A stretch of 64,000 bases of DNA from Sweltsa coloradensis. Its lineage: Eukaryota > Arthropoda > Insecta > Plecoptera > Chloroperlidae. The DNA is taken from positions 124,001 to 188,000 of the forward strand of contig JAMZAV010001282.1 of the NCBI GenBank assembly GCA_024449915.1. The letters are read 5' to 3'. Made by a program: the position numbers and the translations under genes. This document shows, one piece after another, positions 1-9,974 of the stretch. The notes below the pieces were generated by a model that had not been told where the DNA came from, made no database searches, and saw only the letters and a list, made by a program, of their open reading frames with translations. Each line of letters starts with the position of its first letter. The first letter of the stretch is position 1.

Positions 1-750
1 TTTATTTTTTTTAATTTTATTTAACGAAGGAGGACAACTAAATAAATCTAATTACACAGATGCAGACACAACAATGAACTACAGTTAAGTAAATTTTTGA
101 AATACTAACATTACAACATCAATGCTCTAAAACACAATAATTTTGATAACAAATTCAGAAAGGATAGTTTTGTCCCCCCTCCCCTCAATATCGAACAAGA
201 GCATCGTTGAATTTGGAGGTGGCAAGATCTCGTAAACTAACAATATGTTGATCTTCACAAGTTTAAATCATCGATGAAAGCACGCTAAAATTTAATAAAA
301 GGCCACCATTTGTAACGTTAAAAATATTTAAAATTTAATGGGCAGTTATAGAAATTTCTTATTGACCCCCTACCAGAATGCACGGCGTTTCGATATGATT
401 GAATAAAAAGTTTCCCACTGAGATCATGTTTCCAAAACAATTTTTTAAACTAAATTGTCGTTGCTGCCACACGGATAAAATAATTCGCCTCCTCCTGGTA
501 TTTATATATTTTTTGAAACCTATAAGATTAAAAATAAGTGTTTTAACTTTTAATAACTTAATAATCGTTATATTTTTCCGCAGAGTTTTATATATTATAA
601 TTATTTATTCATTTATATAGAATATAATTATATATGTTTACCCTTGGTTTTATAGTAGGGTATACGCTGTATTATATATTTTAGACAGAATTAAAATCCC
701 GGTGTATAGTCATTTATAATTTTCTGTCGAGTACTAACTATATATATATA
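1..750. other. AT-rich gene-free stretch
   Basis: No coding signal seen. Positions about 178-300 resemble the interior of the CAGGGGCG-type elements at 3695 and 7680 (poly-C tract, then a segment containing GGCAAGAT and GATCTTCACAA), so this is probably a decayed copy. The rest is AT-rich with a short (TA)n run near 740. Confidence 0.5.
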
Positions 751-880
751 ACCAACCCTTTAGGCGCCGACACCATCGACGAGGAAACAATGACCAACTA
801 GAGACCGGCATATTTAAAAACACCGATCAATCGAGCTGGACACGATTCCACCCGCGGATCAATCAACAATTGTGAATCAA
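751..880 (+). repeat. Dispersed repeat family B, copy 1 (partial)
   Basis: Shares GACACCATCGACGAG, CAATGACCAACTA and ACGATTCCACCCGCGGA with copies at 15281, 39326 (reverse strand) and 40038. The family is about 200 bp and high in CpG relative to its surroundings. No ORF is conserved between copies. Class unknown; a SINE or the end of a larger element would fit. Confidence 0.7.
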
Positions 881-1102
881 CAATCAGATTATAATTACAT
901 TGTGGCATGGTAGGCCTAAAGAGGCAGCTAAGAATCTTCTAGCCTACTACACAGTACATTCTATAACTATAACATCCGGATGACGAATCAATGAAACATC
1001 AAACCTCACTAACTTTGTTAACAAGTCATCGTCACCTGATCTAATCTAGTTATTTCTATTGTTTGCTGTTTTGCAACACACATCGAAGCCGTATAGCATT
1101 GA

Positions 1103-1522
1103 GTTTAGGCCATAGATATCTTAACACCTATAGAAGGCTAGATTAGCAGTCATTGGTCCACTTCCGTGACAATTAGAAGCCATCTTGAAATTCTTGTTTG
1201 CATGTGATGTAAATGGGAGCGATTTGTAGCCAAAATAGATCTCAAGATTGCCGTCAGTTTGACAGGTGAGCATACTGATTACTAAATTCCCTTATGCAAT
1301 AACTTCTTATTGTTTCTGTTTATTCAATCCCATGCTGCACAAGCTTAAACCATATCAAACAATCCAGTGAAAATAAAAAAGCATAAATTAAAACGCCAAA
1401 TCGCCATCTTGAAATGGAGTGATTGGCGCTTCAATTTGGTACGCTCGCGCCTGTGCGGAGGTATTGGGGACTGCTAATCTAGCTAACTATAGGTGTTTAT
1501 AATACCTATGGTTTAGGCTTAT
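1103..1522. mobile_element. Inverted-repeat MITE
   Basis: Ends are inverted copies of about 53 bp. The left (about 1103-1157) and the reverse complement of the right (about 1468-1522) both read close to TTTAGG.CATAG..AT, AACACCTATAG and GCTAGATTAGCAGTC. TATAGC occurs just outside both ends and may be a target duplication. No coding capacity. Superfamily not assigned. Confidence 0.65.
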
Positions 1523-3686
1523 AGCTTGCATGCAGTGCACGTAATCCGAAGCACACCACATTTTGCCTTTGTGGCAATTTCATTTCGAAAATATATCTCC
1601 ACATAAATTGTCCGTGTGTTGGCTTTTTTTCCTACTTTATAAATTTTATATACTTTTGATAATTTTTTGGTTGTAGATTACTTCATCTGAACGCAGTGGG
1701 TTCATTTTATTTAAAACACTTGACTACTGATCGTATGGCATTTTCCTTGGTTTTCGTCAATTAATTCACTCTCATATCACATTCGAATATAAAACGTCAT
1801 TTTGACTAGGTCTAATTTTTGTATATTTTTGTTTTCTTTCTTTTTATATTTTTCTTAATTAAATCAGATTGATTTTTATTTAGTTAATTCAATTTTGACT
1901 CATTTTATTTCACACTTTTAATAAACATCTTAAATATAATGTGATTAATTCCATTATTTTGTGTGCGTTTATGTACTTGTTTTTTTTTGGCCTTCGTTCT
2001 TCTTCCTTTGTTCTTGTAACTAAATAGGACAGAGGGCACATTTGGCAAGTGACCCATAGCTATTCGCTCGGTTAGGATGAATCCGACGTACGTGAAACTT
2101 TACTTAGTTGTCAATAAAGCATACATAGACAGCCCTACAGTCGTGGATTTTCAATATTATGTTTTGTTTTTAGCCAGGATCAAATCACGAATTTGGTCAA
2201 TTTTAGACTTATTAAGTAAATCCAAAAGCCTAAAAATCATATATTTTTTCAAAATTTAAAAATAATTTCTTTAAAGTGTTACTGTAGAGCCCGATGTTTC
2301 CGTTTCCTTGACAACTATCCTACATTGTAAATGTAAACAACTGTGGTGTCAGTCGGCCGAGAGTGCCATGCTGCTGCACAATGCAACGCTACTCTTGAGC
2401 GCGAGGTAGTTTGTGCGTGGCCCCTAGTATAGCTAGCATGAGATGCGCACAACAAGTGGACCCGGAGACTTTTATGATTGACATTGTGGTGTTTGTTTAT
2501 TGCTCTGCTACCTCCCCCCCCCCCCCTAACACTTGCTGCGTCTGCGAGGCCTTGGGGCTCAACAACAAGAGGGAAAGTTGCGCGACCCTGCCTAACCTAC
2601 CCTTATAATATAATACCTCGTCTCCACCTTCAACCGAAATATCAAGAAAACATACATTGAGAAGGCCAACGCTGTTTTCTTATTAATATTTCCTATTTCA
2701 TTGATCGGGAAAATTCCCGTAGTTGTAATATTAATTATATGGAATCAAACCAGGAATGAGAAAATCCATCACAGCCGGGTATCGAACCCGGGTCTCCCGA
2801 TGCCCTAAAGGGCCTAAACTATCGGCAACTTCTGGATTGTTCGTAGCCTACTAATATGTTTTTGTTTTTTTTAAATCCTTGAATCATTTATTCGGCATTT
2901 ATCACCCATGATTGCGTATTTTATGAGGAGAAATAATATTTTGATCACGGTAGATGATGGCCGATTAAATAAACTTTTTAAAACTTTTATTTATTTATTT
3001 ATTTATTTGGACGAGATTTGATTTGATTTAATTCTTATTAGCATTCTACGAAGTTTATCTAACCTCGGCACAAACCGCACAAATCCCATCTCCGTACCGA
3101 CTAACGAAAACCCAAAATAATATTTATGTATATATTTTTAATGTATGCGTATTTAGAAATTATTATTATTATTTATTTATTTAATCGTTTTTTACGATTT
3201 TTTAAATTATTAACTTTTAGAGAAAATTAAACTCATTTATTTTTAAGTAGAACGAAAACTTGACAAAGTTCCATATTTTGATAAACTTTTGCAAGATTTG
3301 TAAATTGTAACGTAAACGATTGGTGACATGCTGTGCTATCCTTGGCCAGCCCAAGTCCTAAACTGAACCAACACAACACAACAGAATTACCATCACCATC
3401 ACACACAAAGCTGCTATACATGGCGTGTAATCGTAGTACCTACCCTCGCTGGCCTCAACCACAATAAGCAATGCCATTCTATTGACAATCAGCTGTCAGT
3501 ACCTTCCCCGGCCTTGCCAAGTAAAATATTGCAGCCCCTTGCTTGGCAGGCTCGTCTAATTTCACAGCTATTTGCATAGATATATGTGCGTGCGTGCTAC
3601 TTTCACGTAGTTCCGAAGATTCGAGACAGTTGGATGTTGAAAAGACGAGAGAACCTAGAGTCGGGAAATGTATAGATCTGGGAATT
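1523..3686. other. Gene-free stretch with repeat fragments
   Basis: No exon recognised. About 2085-2340 is a diverged copy of sequence at about 42195-42440 (shared TAGTTGTCA, AAAGCATAC, GACAGCCCT). About 2775-2835 is tRNA-like on the minus strand (GGGTTCGATACCCGGC B-box region) and is probably SINE-derived. A poly-C run lies at about 2513-2526 and (TTTA)n at about 2985-3008. Confidence 0.5.
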
Positions 3687-3694
3687 TACAGTAA

Positions 3695-3978
3695 CAGGGG
3701 CGTAACGAGGAGGGGGAACAAGGTGTCTGATTCCCCCCCCCCCCCCCGAAATCAGAAGAAGGATTATAACTCATATTAGTACTAAATAGGGACATAATGG
3801 CAAGATTTTGTAATTTGACAGTATGTGGATCTTCACAATTTTACATATTGTCGGCAAAAGCACTTAAAAACAGTAAAATGACAACAATTGCAATGTTAGA
3901 AACCAATTTTTCTGGGTCTGTGCGCCCCAGACCCCCCCCCCCCCCCCCCCCCGAATCAAAATTATGGCTTCGCCCCTG
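3695..3978 (+). mobile_element. hAT-like MITE, CAGGGGCG termini
   Basis: The element starts CAGGGGCGTAACGAGG and ends GCTTCGCCCCTG, giving short terminal inverted repeats. The flanking 8-mers are TACAGTAA (3687-3694) and TTCAGTAA (3979-3986), 7 of 8 identical, as expected of a hAT insertion. It is 284 bp with no transposase and contains two long poly-C tracts (about 3733-3747 and 3932-3952). Confidence 0.8.
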
Positions 3979-4099
3979 TTCAGTAATTAATATTTCGTCA
4001 ATGTTTCGCAATTTATGAAAATAGAATGTGTGTGGTAATGTCAATGCGTTTGGCTCGGGAAGTCGCTGGTTCAAGTCCCCTTAAAGTTTGTAGAACTGC

Positions 4100-4313
4100 C
4101 CACGAAAGTGTCATTTCCGGAAAAGTACGTATTCTGTTTTTTCGAGTGCTTCTGCCGATAATTTATCAAATTGTGAAGATCCTCATAGGCCTATACTGTC
4201 AGTTTACAACATCTTGCCATAATATGTATGCCACACTGTGCATTGACTAATAACCCTTGTTCTGATTTCGGGGGGGGGGACACCGTGATCCCCCCCTCCC
4301 TCACTACGCCCCT
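4100..4313 (-). mobile_element. Second CAGGGGCG-type MITE, inverted, partial
   Basis: Read on the minus strand from 4313 it starts CAGGGGCGTAGTGAGG, followed by a homopolymer tract and the same interior as the 3695 copy (GGCAAGATGTTGTAAACTGA, then GATCTTCACAA). The far end is not sharp. With the 3695 copy it forms an inverted pair about 120 bp apart. Confidence 0.7.
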
Positions 4314-5067
4314 GGTACGGGAGTATTAATATTATATACAAATTTGGCAGGGGGCGACGACATTCTACACATTTTATGACAATTTCAAATAAGGGGGGAG
4401 GGGGGGGGGGCAGCAATAAAACTTAATTAACAAAAATGTTGAAGCCAGCAAATAATCACTAATGCAGAGCGCAGCTCAAAGGTATCAAGAAAGTTCTCTA
4501 AATTATGAAATTATGAAGATTCAAATTAGACTTTTCTAAAAGTAGGCACAGACGCGTTTATGTTTTTCTACATTCGCCTCGAAATATTTTAAGAAACTAG
4601 CAGCAATTCCAATTGCAATGAACTTTTAAGGCACGGTCGGGCCAATTAAGTCATAAACGTCATCATAGATTTATAGGGGTGATAGCCAGGGTCGCTATTT
4701 GTCATTTGGTCCGAGTTGGTTTTGTATGCGGAATACGTGGCTGTGCATTTAGTTCCAGCATATCGGTCTTTGATCGCTTTGCACGGTGATATAAATATGG
4801 CAGGCACGACAGTAGACATCAGAAGACGGGCACTTCTCCGACAGTCTCGCTCTCTCGTCAACATTCTTGTAATCTTTCATTGATTTGGGAGGGTCAATAT
4901 GCCGGATGCGGGGGATTAGCGTAATAGCTCTTGTGTTGTAAAACTAATGGTCTGATGTCACCGACAAAGCCTAAATGTTACCCCCACCCTCACCAAACAC
5001 AAACTATCTTTGTGGCCAGTTTCCACCCTTTGTACAAAATTATTTCAGAGGGGAATGCTCTCTAGGT

Positions 5068-5160
5068 CAGGGGCGTAGCAAGGGGGAGGAATTACGGTGT
5101 CCGATCCCCCCCCCCCCCCCCGAAATCAGAAGAAGGGTTACAATAATACTAAATAGCACT
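5068..5160 (+). mobile_element. CAGGGGCG-type MITE end fragment
   Basis: Begins CAGGGGCGTAGCAAGGGGG, then a poly-C tract and GAAATCAGAAGAAGG, as in the copies at 3695 and 4313. Only the first roughly 90 bp are recognisable. Confidence 0.65.
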
Positions 5161-5593
5161 ATGTACTATACTATAGGCCGCTTCGCGAACGCTTTTTCCA
5201 GTCGCGTTGATTGTGCCGTAACGGCCTTTTCATTAACCTTGTTTACATAATAAATATCAATATGATGAATTTCAATAATATAATAACATGTAATAAAAAC
5301 ATTATAAAACAGTTGCATCAGCTTTACACATGCGGTCCAAGCGGAATGCATTGAAATGGTTGCAAGATGCGTCAACAGAGATAATCTGACATCCTGTGAT
5401 GGACATGGAACACTTGAGATACCTTTGAATTTGTCAACACCTTCTGAAAGGAACCCATTAGCGAGTAGCCTCAGGGCACAAGGAACATTGGAAGCCGCTG
5501 GGGTAAGGTGCATCACAACCGACCCTGTCGACTCAACAAACAACAAGATCAATCTAGAAAATAATACGTCATCACTGATCACCTGACCACCCC

Positions 5594-5602
5594 TATAAAA
5601 AG
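5594..5602 (+). promoter_or_regulatory. Possible TATA box of an unrecognised promoter or LTR
   Basis: TATAAAAAG sits in a locally GC-richer stretch (about 5330-5760) that resembles a retroelement LTR or UTR: a good TATA box, then C/T-rich sequence about 25-35 bp downstream. No paired LTR, primer binding site or Gag/Pol reading frame was found, so neither LTR nor gene is called. Confidence 0.25.
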
Positions 5603-6712
5603 ACGATCTCCAGCGTCAGGCCTTCACTTAGTATTGTGCCTGCATCATTAGAGGGTGGATCGTGGGCGACGACAAGGTGTCAAGGGGTTCATGGAGGAGT
5701 TGTACTACAACGGGAACAGAACGAGCGACACCAAGTTATGAAGATGAAGAACAGTGAATAACTTACCGAGAGTTCATTTAATTATTCAGTGCTAAAGCAG
5801 ATCGAATTCGTACATTTATTATTATTCATCGGCAACATTAATCAGCATCATCAAGACATCATTGTAAAACGAGGTACCATATTTATTTACTACTAAATCA
5901 TTGGCCAATTGAAAGTAGTCTTTGTATGCAAATCTTTTTTATGTAATTTGTATTTTTGATTAATACAGTAAACCTTTTCAATTATTTAGATTCAAACATT
6001 CTTTTATTTTATTAACACTCTGAAATCAATATCCACATCCTCATAATTTATTAATTTCCATTTAATTAAGAAGTGATTAAACTTCAATTTGACCCAATTT
6101 AAGGGTATTTATTTGAGATAGCTACCTCTGTTGGGCGGTAAGCTTCATGATGAATGAGCTTTTTTTAAAAATATTTCTGTCCAATGACTACGTTTTTAAG
6201 TGGGATCTCATTACTTTTTCTATAGTTACTTGTTAATTATACACCTGTAAACGGCTTGGTATAATCTTAATTTGACGGAAGTGTTATTTTGCATTAATTT
6301 TATAATTTTCCTTTTTATAACTGAATACTATTATGTATTTACTTGGTTTTTGGCCGCGGCGGCGCGGAAAGTATATAGTTTCTGGACTTATTTAATCACT
6401 TTTAGTTGCTGGAATCGGTCGTTTTGGTACTAGGTAGGCCTAGTTCAGTTGGTGCGGTCCAACTTTTCAACACAGTTTTTTTCAAAGAAAAAGAATAAAC
6501 AACAACTTCAAATTAGAAACAAATGAAGAAGAACTCATTATTAACGATTTATTTATACTAATCACTCTAAAAATATACCAATTATATAGAATAACACAGA
6601 TTGAATACAAACACGCGCTCATTTCACTGTCATTGATTCGCCATGTTTGGTATTTACGTCTTGATTTTACTTACTAGGCCTACCAACCTTTTTCGCTAAA
6701 ATACTCCACCTA

Positions 6713-6799
6713 CAAAACCTTTAACGTCGTTATTTTAAATAAAAAGGACTTTTATTACAATTAGGATTTTCGTTTAAAATAGCGACGTTAAAGGTTTTG
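6713..6799. repeat. Hairpin inverted repeat
   Basis: Arms 6713-6739 and 6773-6799 match at 26 of 27 positions (CAAAACCTTTAACGTCG core) around a 33-bp AT-rich loop. Could be the core of a small MITE; function unknown. Confidence 0.8.
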
Positions 6800-7139
6800 A
6801 AGTTTTCTTTTGTTACTATAACAGTAAAAACGTGATGGTTCTATTTTGGATTTTTTAAATTATGTTCTTGTAAGGTTACTTGCAGTGAGTACTACAACAT
6901 CTCAGCACGGTAGGAACATGGTATCTTTATGGGTATAGGAAAGGAATATGCCTAGGCCGCGTCGCTACTCGCTACTTATAACTTACTTTTGTTTATAAAA
7001 CAGAAGCGGAAAATTTATTTTTAATTGGTTTCCGCGCATTTATTTTTAATTTACTTTGAAATATCAGTGATTTGGCAAAGAAAATAAAGTAAAAAAACAA
7101 AAAATGGCAATTTCGTCAAACTAGTAGAGTTTCAAAGGC

Positions 7140-7655
7140 TTATATTAACACTTTTATTTCTATGAATTTTTAACAAATTTTTTCAGAATCGGCCCACATA
7201 TCACGAAAATACCGTATTTAAAACCGGGGAAAAATCGTAAAAGTACGATTTCTATAAGAAATATTTCTTTAAATGTCTCCTAAAATCTTAACATATATAA
7301 TTTTAGTGATTTTAAACGTTCTCATAAAGTTCCATCAAGATCGGAGTAGCCGTTTTCCAAATATCACGAAAATATCTCATTAAAAAAAAAATCGTAAAAG
7401 TACGATAATCATAAGAAATATTTGATCGATTGTACCCAAAAACGTGGCAAGTCTAAGTTCAGAGATTTCGAAGGTCCCCTCCAATTTTCATCAAGATCGC
7501 TTATGCCGTTTGCCCGGTAGAGAGCGAACAAACAGACAAAAAAACTAACAAAAAACAAAACACCCGAGCTATTTTTCTTGGGGTAACGTAAGTAAAAAAA
7601 AAAAACATAAAGTGAAATTGAAGTCTTCGCTTCGCTCATCCAAATATGTGGCATA
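7140..7655 (-). mobile_element. Repeat family A, copy 1
   Basis: Family A is defined by TTGGATGAGCGAAGCGAAGA at one end and internal blocks such as CGGTAGAGAGCGAAC, GATCTTGATGAAAATTGG and CGTAAAAGTACGAT. This copy runs on the minus strand and has an internal duplication of the CGTAAAAGTACGA block (about 7235-7260 and 7395-7410). Non-coding. Other copies are at 9283, 17205, 34775, 44937 and 46651. Confidence 0.8.
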
Positions 7656-7679
7656 CATATGTAGGGCCTACAATCCCAA

Positions 7680-7915
7680 CATATGGCAAGATTTTGTAGA
7701 CTAACAGTATGTGGGTCTTCAGAACTTAATAAATTATCGACAAGAGCACTAAAAACTGGTAAAATGTCACTATTTGCAAGGCCCCACTAGCTGGGGGGGG
7801 GAGGCATCCCCCTCCCCCCCCCCCCATTGTACCAGACGTAATTTTCCCGAAATTCATTCCCCCCCCCCCCCCAAAAAAAAAAAATCAAAATCCTGGCTAC
7901 GCCATTGGTGAAAAT
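7680..7915. mobile_element. Decayed CAGGGGCG-type MITE
   Basis: GGCAAGATTTTGTAGACTAA and GTGGGTCTTCA match the interior of the 3695 element. It is followed by two G/C homopolymer tracts (7792-7800 and 7860-7873) and ends near TGGCTACGCCATTGG. Confidence 0.6.
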
Positions 7916-8088
7916 TACTGGTAAAAAGCGTTTTATCATTAAATAAAGTAGTTTCATGAATAGGTCTACAATGTTTTGTATATCTGTTGAACTGCTGAAA
8001 GTGTTAACTAACCCTCTCTTTGGACGAGTGTCGTACTGCGCCACCCGGCTGGCTTCTTCCCTGCCACAGTCCACCCGTCATCGCCGTC

Positions 8089-8122
8089 TCAGTTTGTTGA
8101 CGAGCCGCGTCGCGTACGGTCG
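8089..8122 (+). promoter_or_regulatory. Inr + DPE core promoter
   Basis: TCAGTT at 8089-8094 fits the arthropod initiator TCAKTY, putting +1 at A8091. GGTCG at 8118-8122 occupies exactly +28 to +32 and fits the DPE consensus RGWYV. The surrounding 7990-8180 is CpG- and GC-rich compared with its flanks, and no TATA box is seen near -30, as is usual for DPE promoters. It would drive + strand transcription towards the ATG at 9185. Confidence 0.55.
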
Positions 8123-9184
8123 ACCAGCTGCTGGTTCTGTCCTGTCCCAACCGTGGCCAGCTAACCGGGAGCTTTATTTACGTTTGTGCGAAAAATAACT
8201 AATCGTGTGTATTATAGTGTGTACTCGCACAAGTTCGTTATCGCAAGGCAATAGTGTGACAATTTCGCGGGTTTATTTTTGTTGTTTTCTGTGCCAAGTG
8301 CTGAATAATTATTGTTTTGCGATTTTGTCGCAAAGTTTAAAGAATAAACAATATTTTATCGCGAGTTACGTGTACATTCTATACTGATTGATTCGTGTCC
8401 TAAGTGTTAGTTTTGGCTGGAACTTCCATAACAAATTATGATTGTTTGTGATTTAGAAGAGAGGTTTTACCGGCAATCTTCTAACAAGAGTTTTGAGGAT
8501 ATTTTACGGATTTCTTGACAGTGATGTTATATACTTTTGACTCTGCTTGATTAGCACAATCATTCATGCAAACACCCAATACGTAAACGGAGAAAAGAAC
8601 TCAACTTTCGTGTTTTTGCGCTGAGCAATACAATTTCCCGACTTGTGAAAAAATTCGCCTTTCCAGAATCGTCTTAATTGAAAGTGTGTCGTCGTTTTGT
8701 GCTTCAGATTGTGATTGTGATTGTTTTTTAAAAGAAATAAACTTTGTTTGCATAATTTTAAGTAATGATTTTACATTAGCTGTGCAAGAACTGAAACACT
8801 TCTGTGTTCATTGCCGTTTTGTTTGAATATTTTAGTTAATAATTATTTTTCATTATTCTTTGCGAGAACTGAAACTATCCTAAATAAAATCGCCGTTTCA
8901 AAATTGCCGTCATTTAAAGTGTGTCGTCGTTTTGTCCTTGTGGTTGACGAACTTTGTTTAAACATTTTAAATTCTGTGTTTAAATGATTCTTTGCAAAAA
9001 CTTGGAAACTATATTTCCAATCGAAGAAGACCTCGTAAACCTCGCGCGCGAAAGTGTTGTCCACGTGCGAGTGTAGAGCGCGTGCGCGACGGAAATAGTT
9101 CCAGGGCTCGCCGCCAGAAGCGCTGACCTCCCGCGCCGAGGCTAAATTAGTTGTAGCAGTGACCGCACGCGGCGTCGCGACGCC
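8091..9184 (+). other. Candidate 5' UTR / first-exon leader
   Basis: Runs from the predicted start site to the Kozak ATG at 9185. It carries near-repeated TGTCGTCGTTTTGT segments (about 8690 and 8928) preceded by AAAGTGTGTCG, and a GC-rich end (about 9040-9184). An intron inside the leader is possible but not resolved. Confidence 0.35.
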
Positions 9185-9225
9185 ATGGGGTGGCTGACCA
9201 AGACGCTCAGTGTCATCTTCTCGCT
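9185..9225 (+). CDS. Candidate first coding exon (alternative HECW start?)
   Basis: The ATG has a strong Kozak context (GACGCCATGG). The frame reads MGWLTKTLSVIFS plus two bases and meets a consensus donor GTGAGT at 9226. The two leftover bases (ct) join exactly to the one-base start of the HECT exon at 12477, giving Leu and an open frame through the whole HECT domain. The 14 residues include a short hydrophobic run but no good myristoylation consensus (Trp at position 3, Lys at 6). Upstream HECW exons are not in the window, so this exon could be an internal alternative start giving a ligase without C2 and WW domains. It could also belong to another gene, or be chance (phase agreement has a 1 in 3 chance). 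Transcript data would decide. Confidence 0.4.
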
Positions 9226-9231
9226 GTGAGT

Positions 9232-9252
9232 CGGGGGGGGGGGGGGGGGGGG
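9232..9252 (+). repeat. Poly-G tract
   Basis: A run of 21 G immediately after the donor at 9226, the longest G run on the + strand here. Its length may be unreliable in the assembly. Confidence 0.9.
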
Positions 9253-9282
9253 TCACGGACTATAATTATTAGTGTGTATTAA

Positions 9283-9974
9283 CTAGGAAAACGCTTAAGT
9301 CTCGACGCGTTGATGGATGAGTTTTTTTCAAGTTTTTAGTGTGCGTAGGATCTCTGTACTTCTTCAAGTCCATTGCAAAATCATTTTTGTTAAATTGGAA
9401 TAATTTTATAAAAAGTACTAATTGCTATGGTAATTAGAATGTCAAATATCTGTAGGCCCAAAATTGCTTATGAACGCATTGTAGGTGATTGTTGTCAAGT
9501 TTCTATAGTTACTTGTTAATTATTGTTATACACTTCAAAAAACTCATATTAAAACCTTTATTTCTATGGATTCTGGATAACTTTTTCAACTTTTTCTTTC
9601 AAAAGGTACTACAGCACCATAACCTTAATGTCCATGTGAAATATGAATGTTGTAGCCCACCCGTATGGTCAGAATCGGCCCAAATGTCACGAAAATATCG
9701 CACTTAAAATCGAAAAAAATCGTAAAAGTACGATATTCATGAGAAATATTTCTTCGATTGTACCCAAAAACAATACACCTCTTAAGTTCAGAGATTTCGA
9801 AGGTCCCCTCCAATTTTCATCAAGATCGGATATGCCGTTTGCCTGGTAGTTAGCTAACAAACAGACAGAAAAACAAACAAAAAAAAAAACACTCTAGGCT
9901 ATTTTGTCTTGGGTCACTAAAGTAAAAAAAAAAAAATGAAAGTGAAATTGAAGTCTTCGCTTCGCTCATCCAAT
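9283..9974 (-). mobile_element. Repeat family A, copy 2 (near full length)
   Basis: On the minus strand it starts TTGGATGAGCGAAGCGAAGA (near 9974) and ends GCGTTTTCCTAG (9283). Both boundaries are shared with the 46651 copy. The far end has a short hairpin, AACGC...GCGTT, a few bases before CTAG. No ORF common to copies. Confidence 0.75.

Larger units (their letters stand above)
5161..7139. other. Gene-free stretch
   Basis: A short open frame on each strand at 5166-5586 matches no family I recognise and they overlap antisense, so neither is called. A 27-bp hairpin is listed separately at 6713. Otherwise AT-rich sequence without recognisable features. Confidence 0.4.

Noticed and set aside
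5166..5586. Overlapping frames on both strands
   Set aside because: No recognisable domain, antisense to each other, and near a TATA-like site that may belong to an LTR. Left as unassigned sequence.
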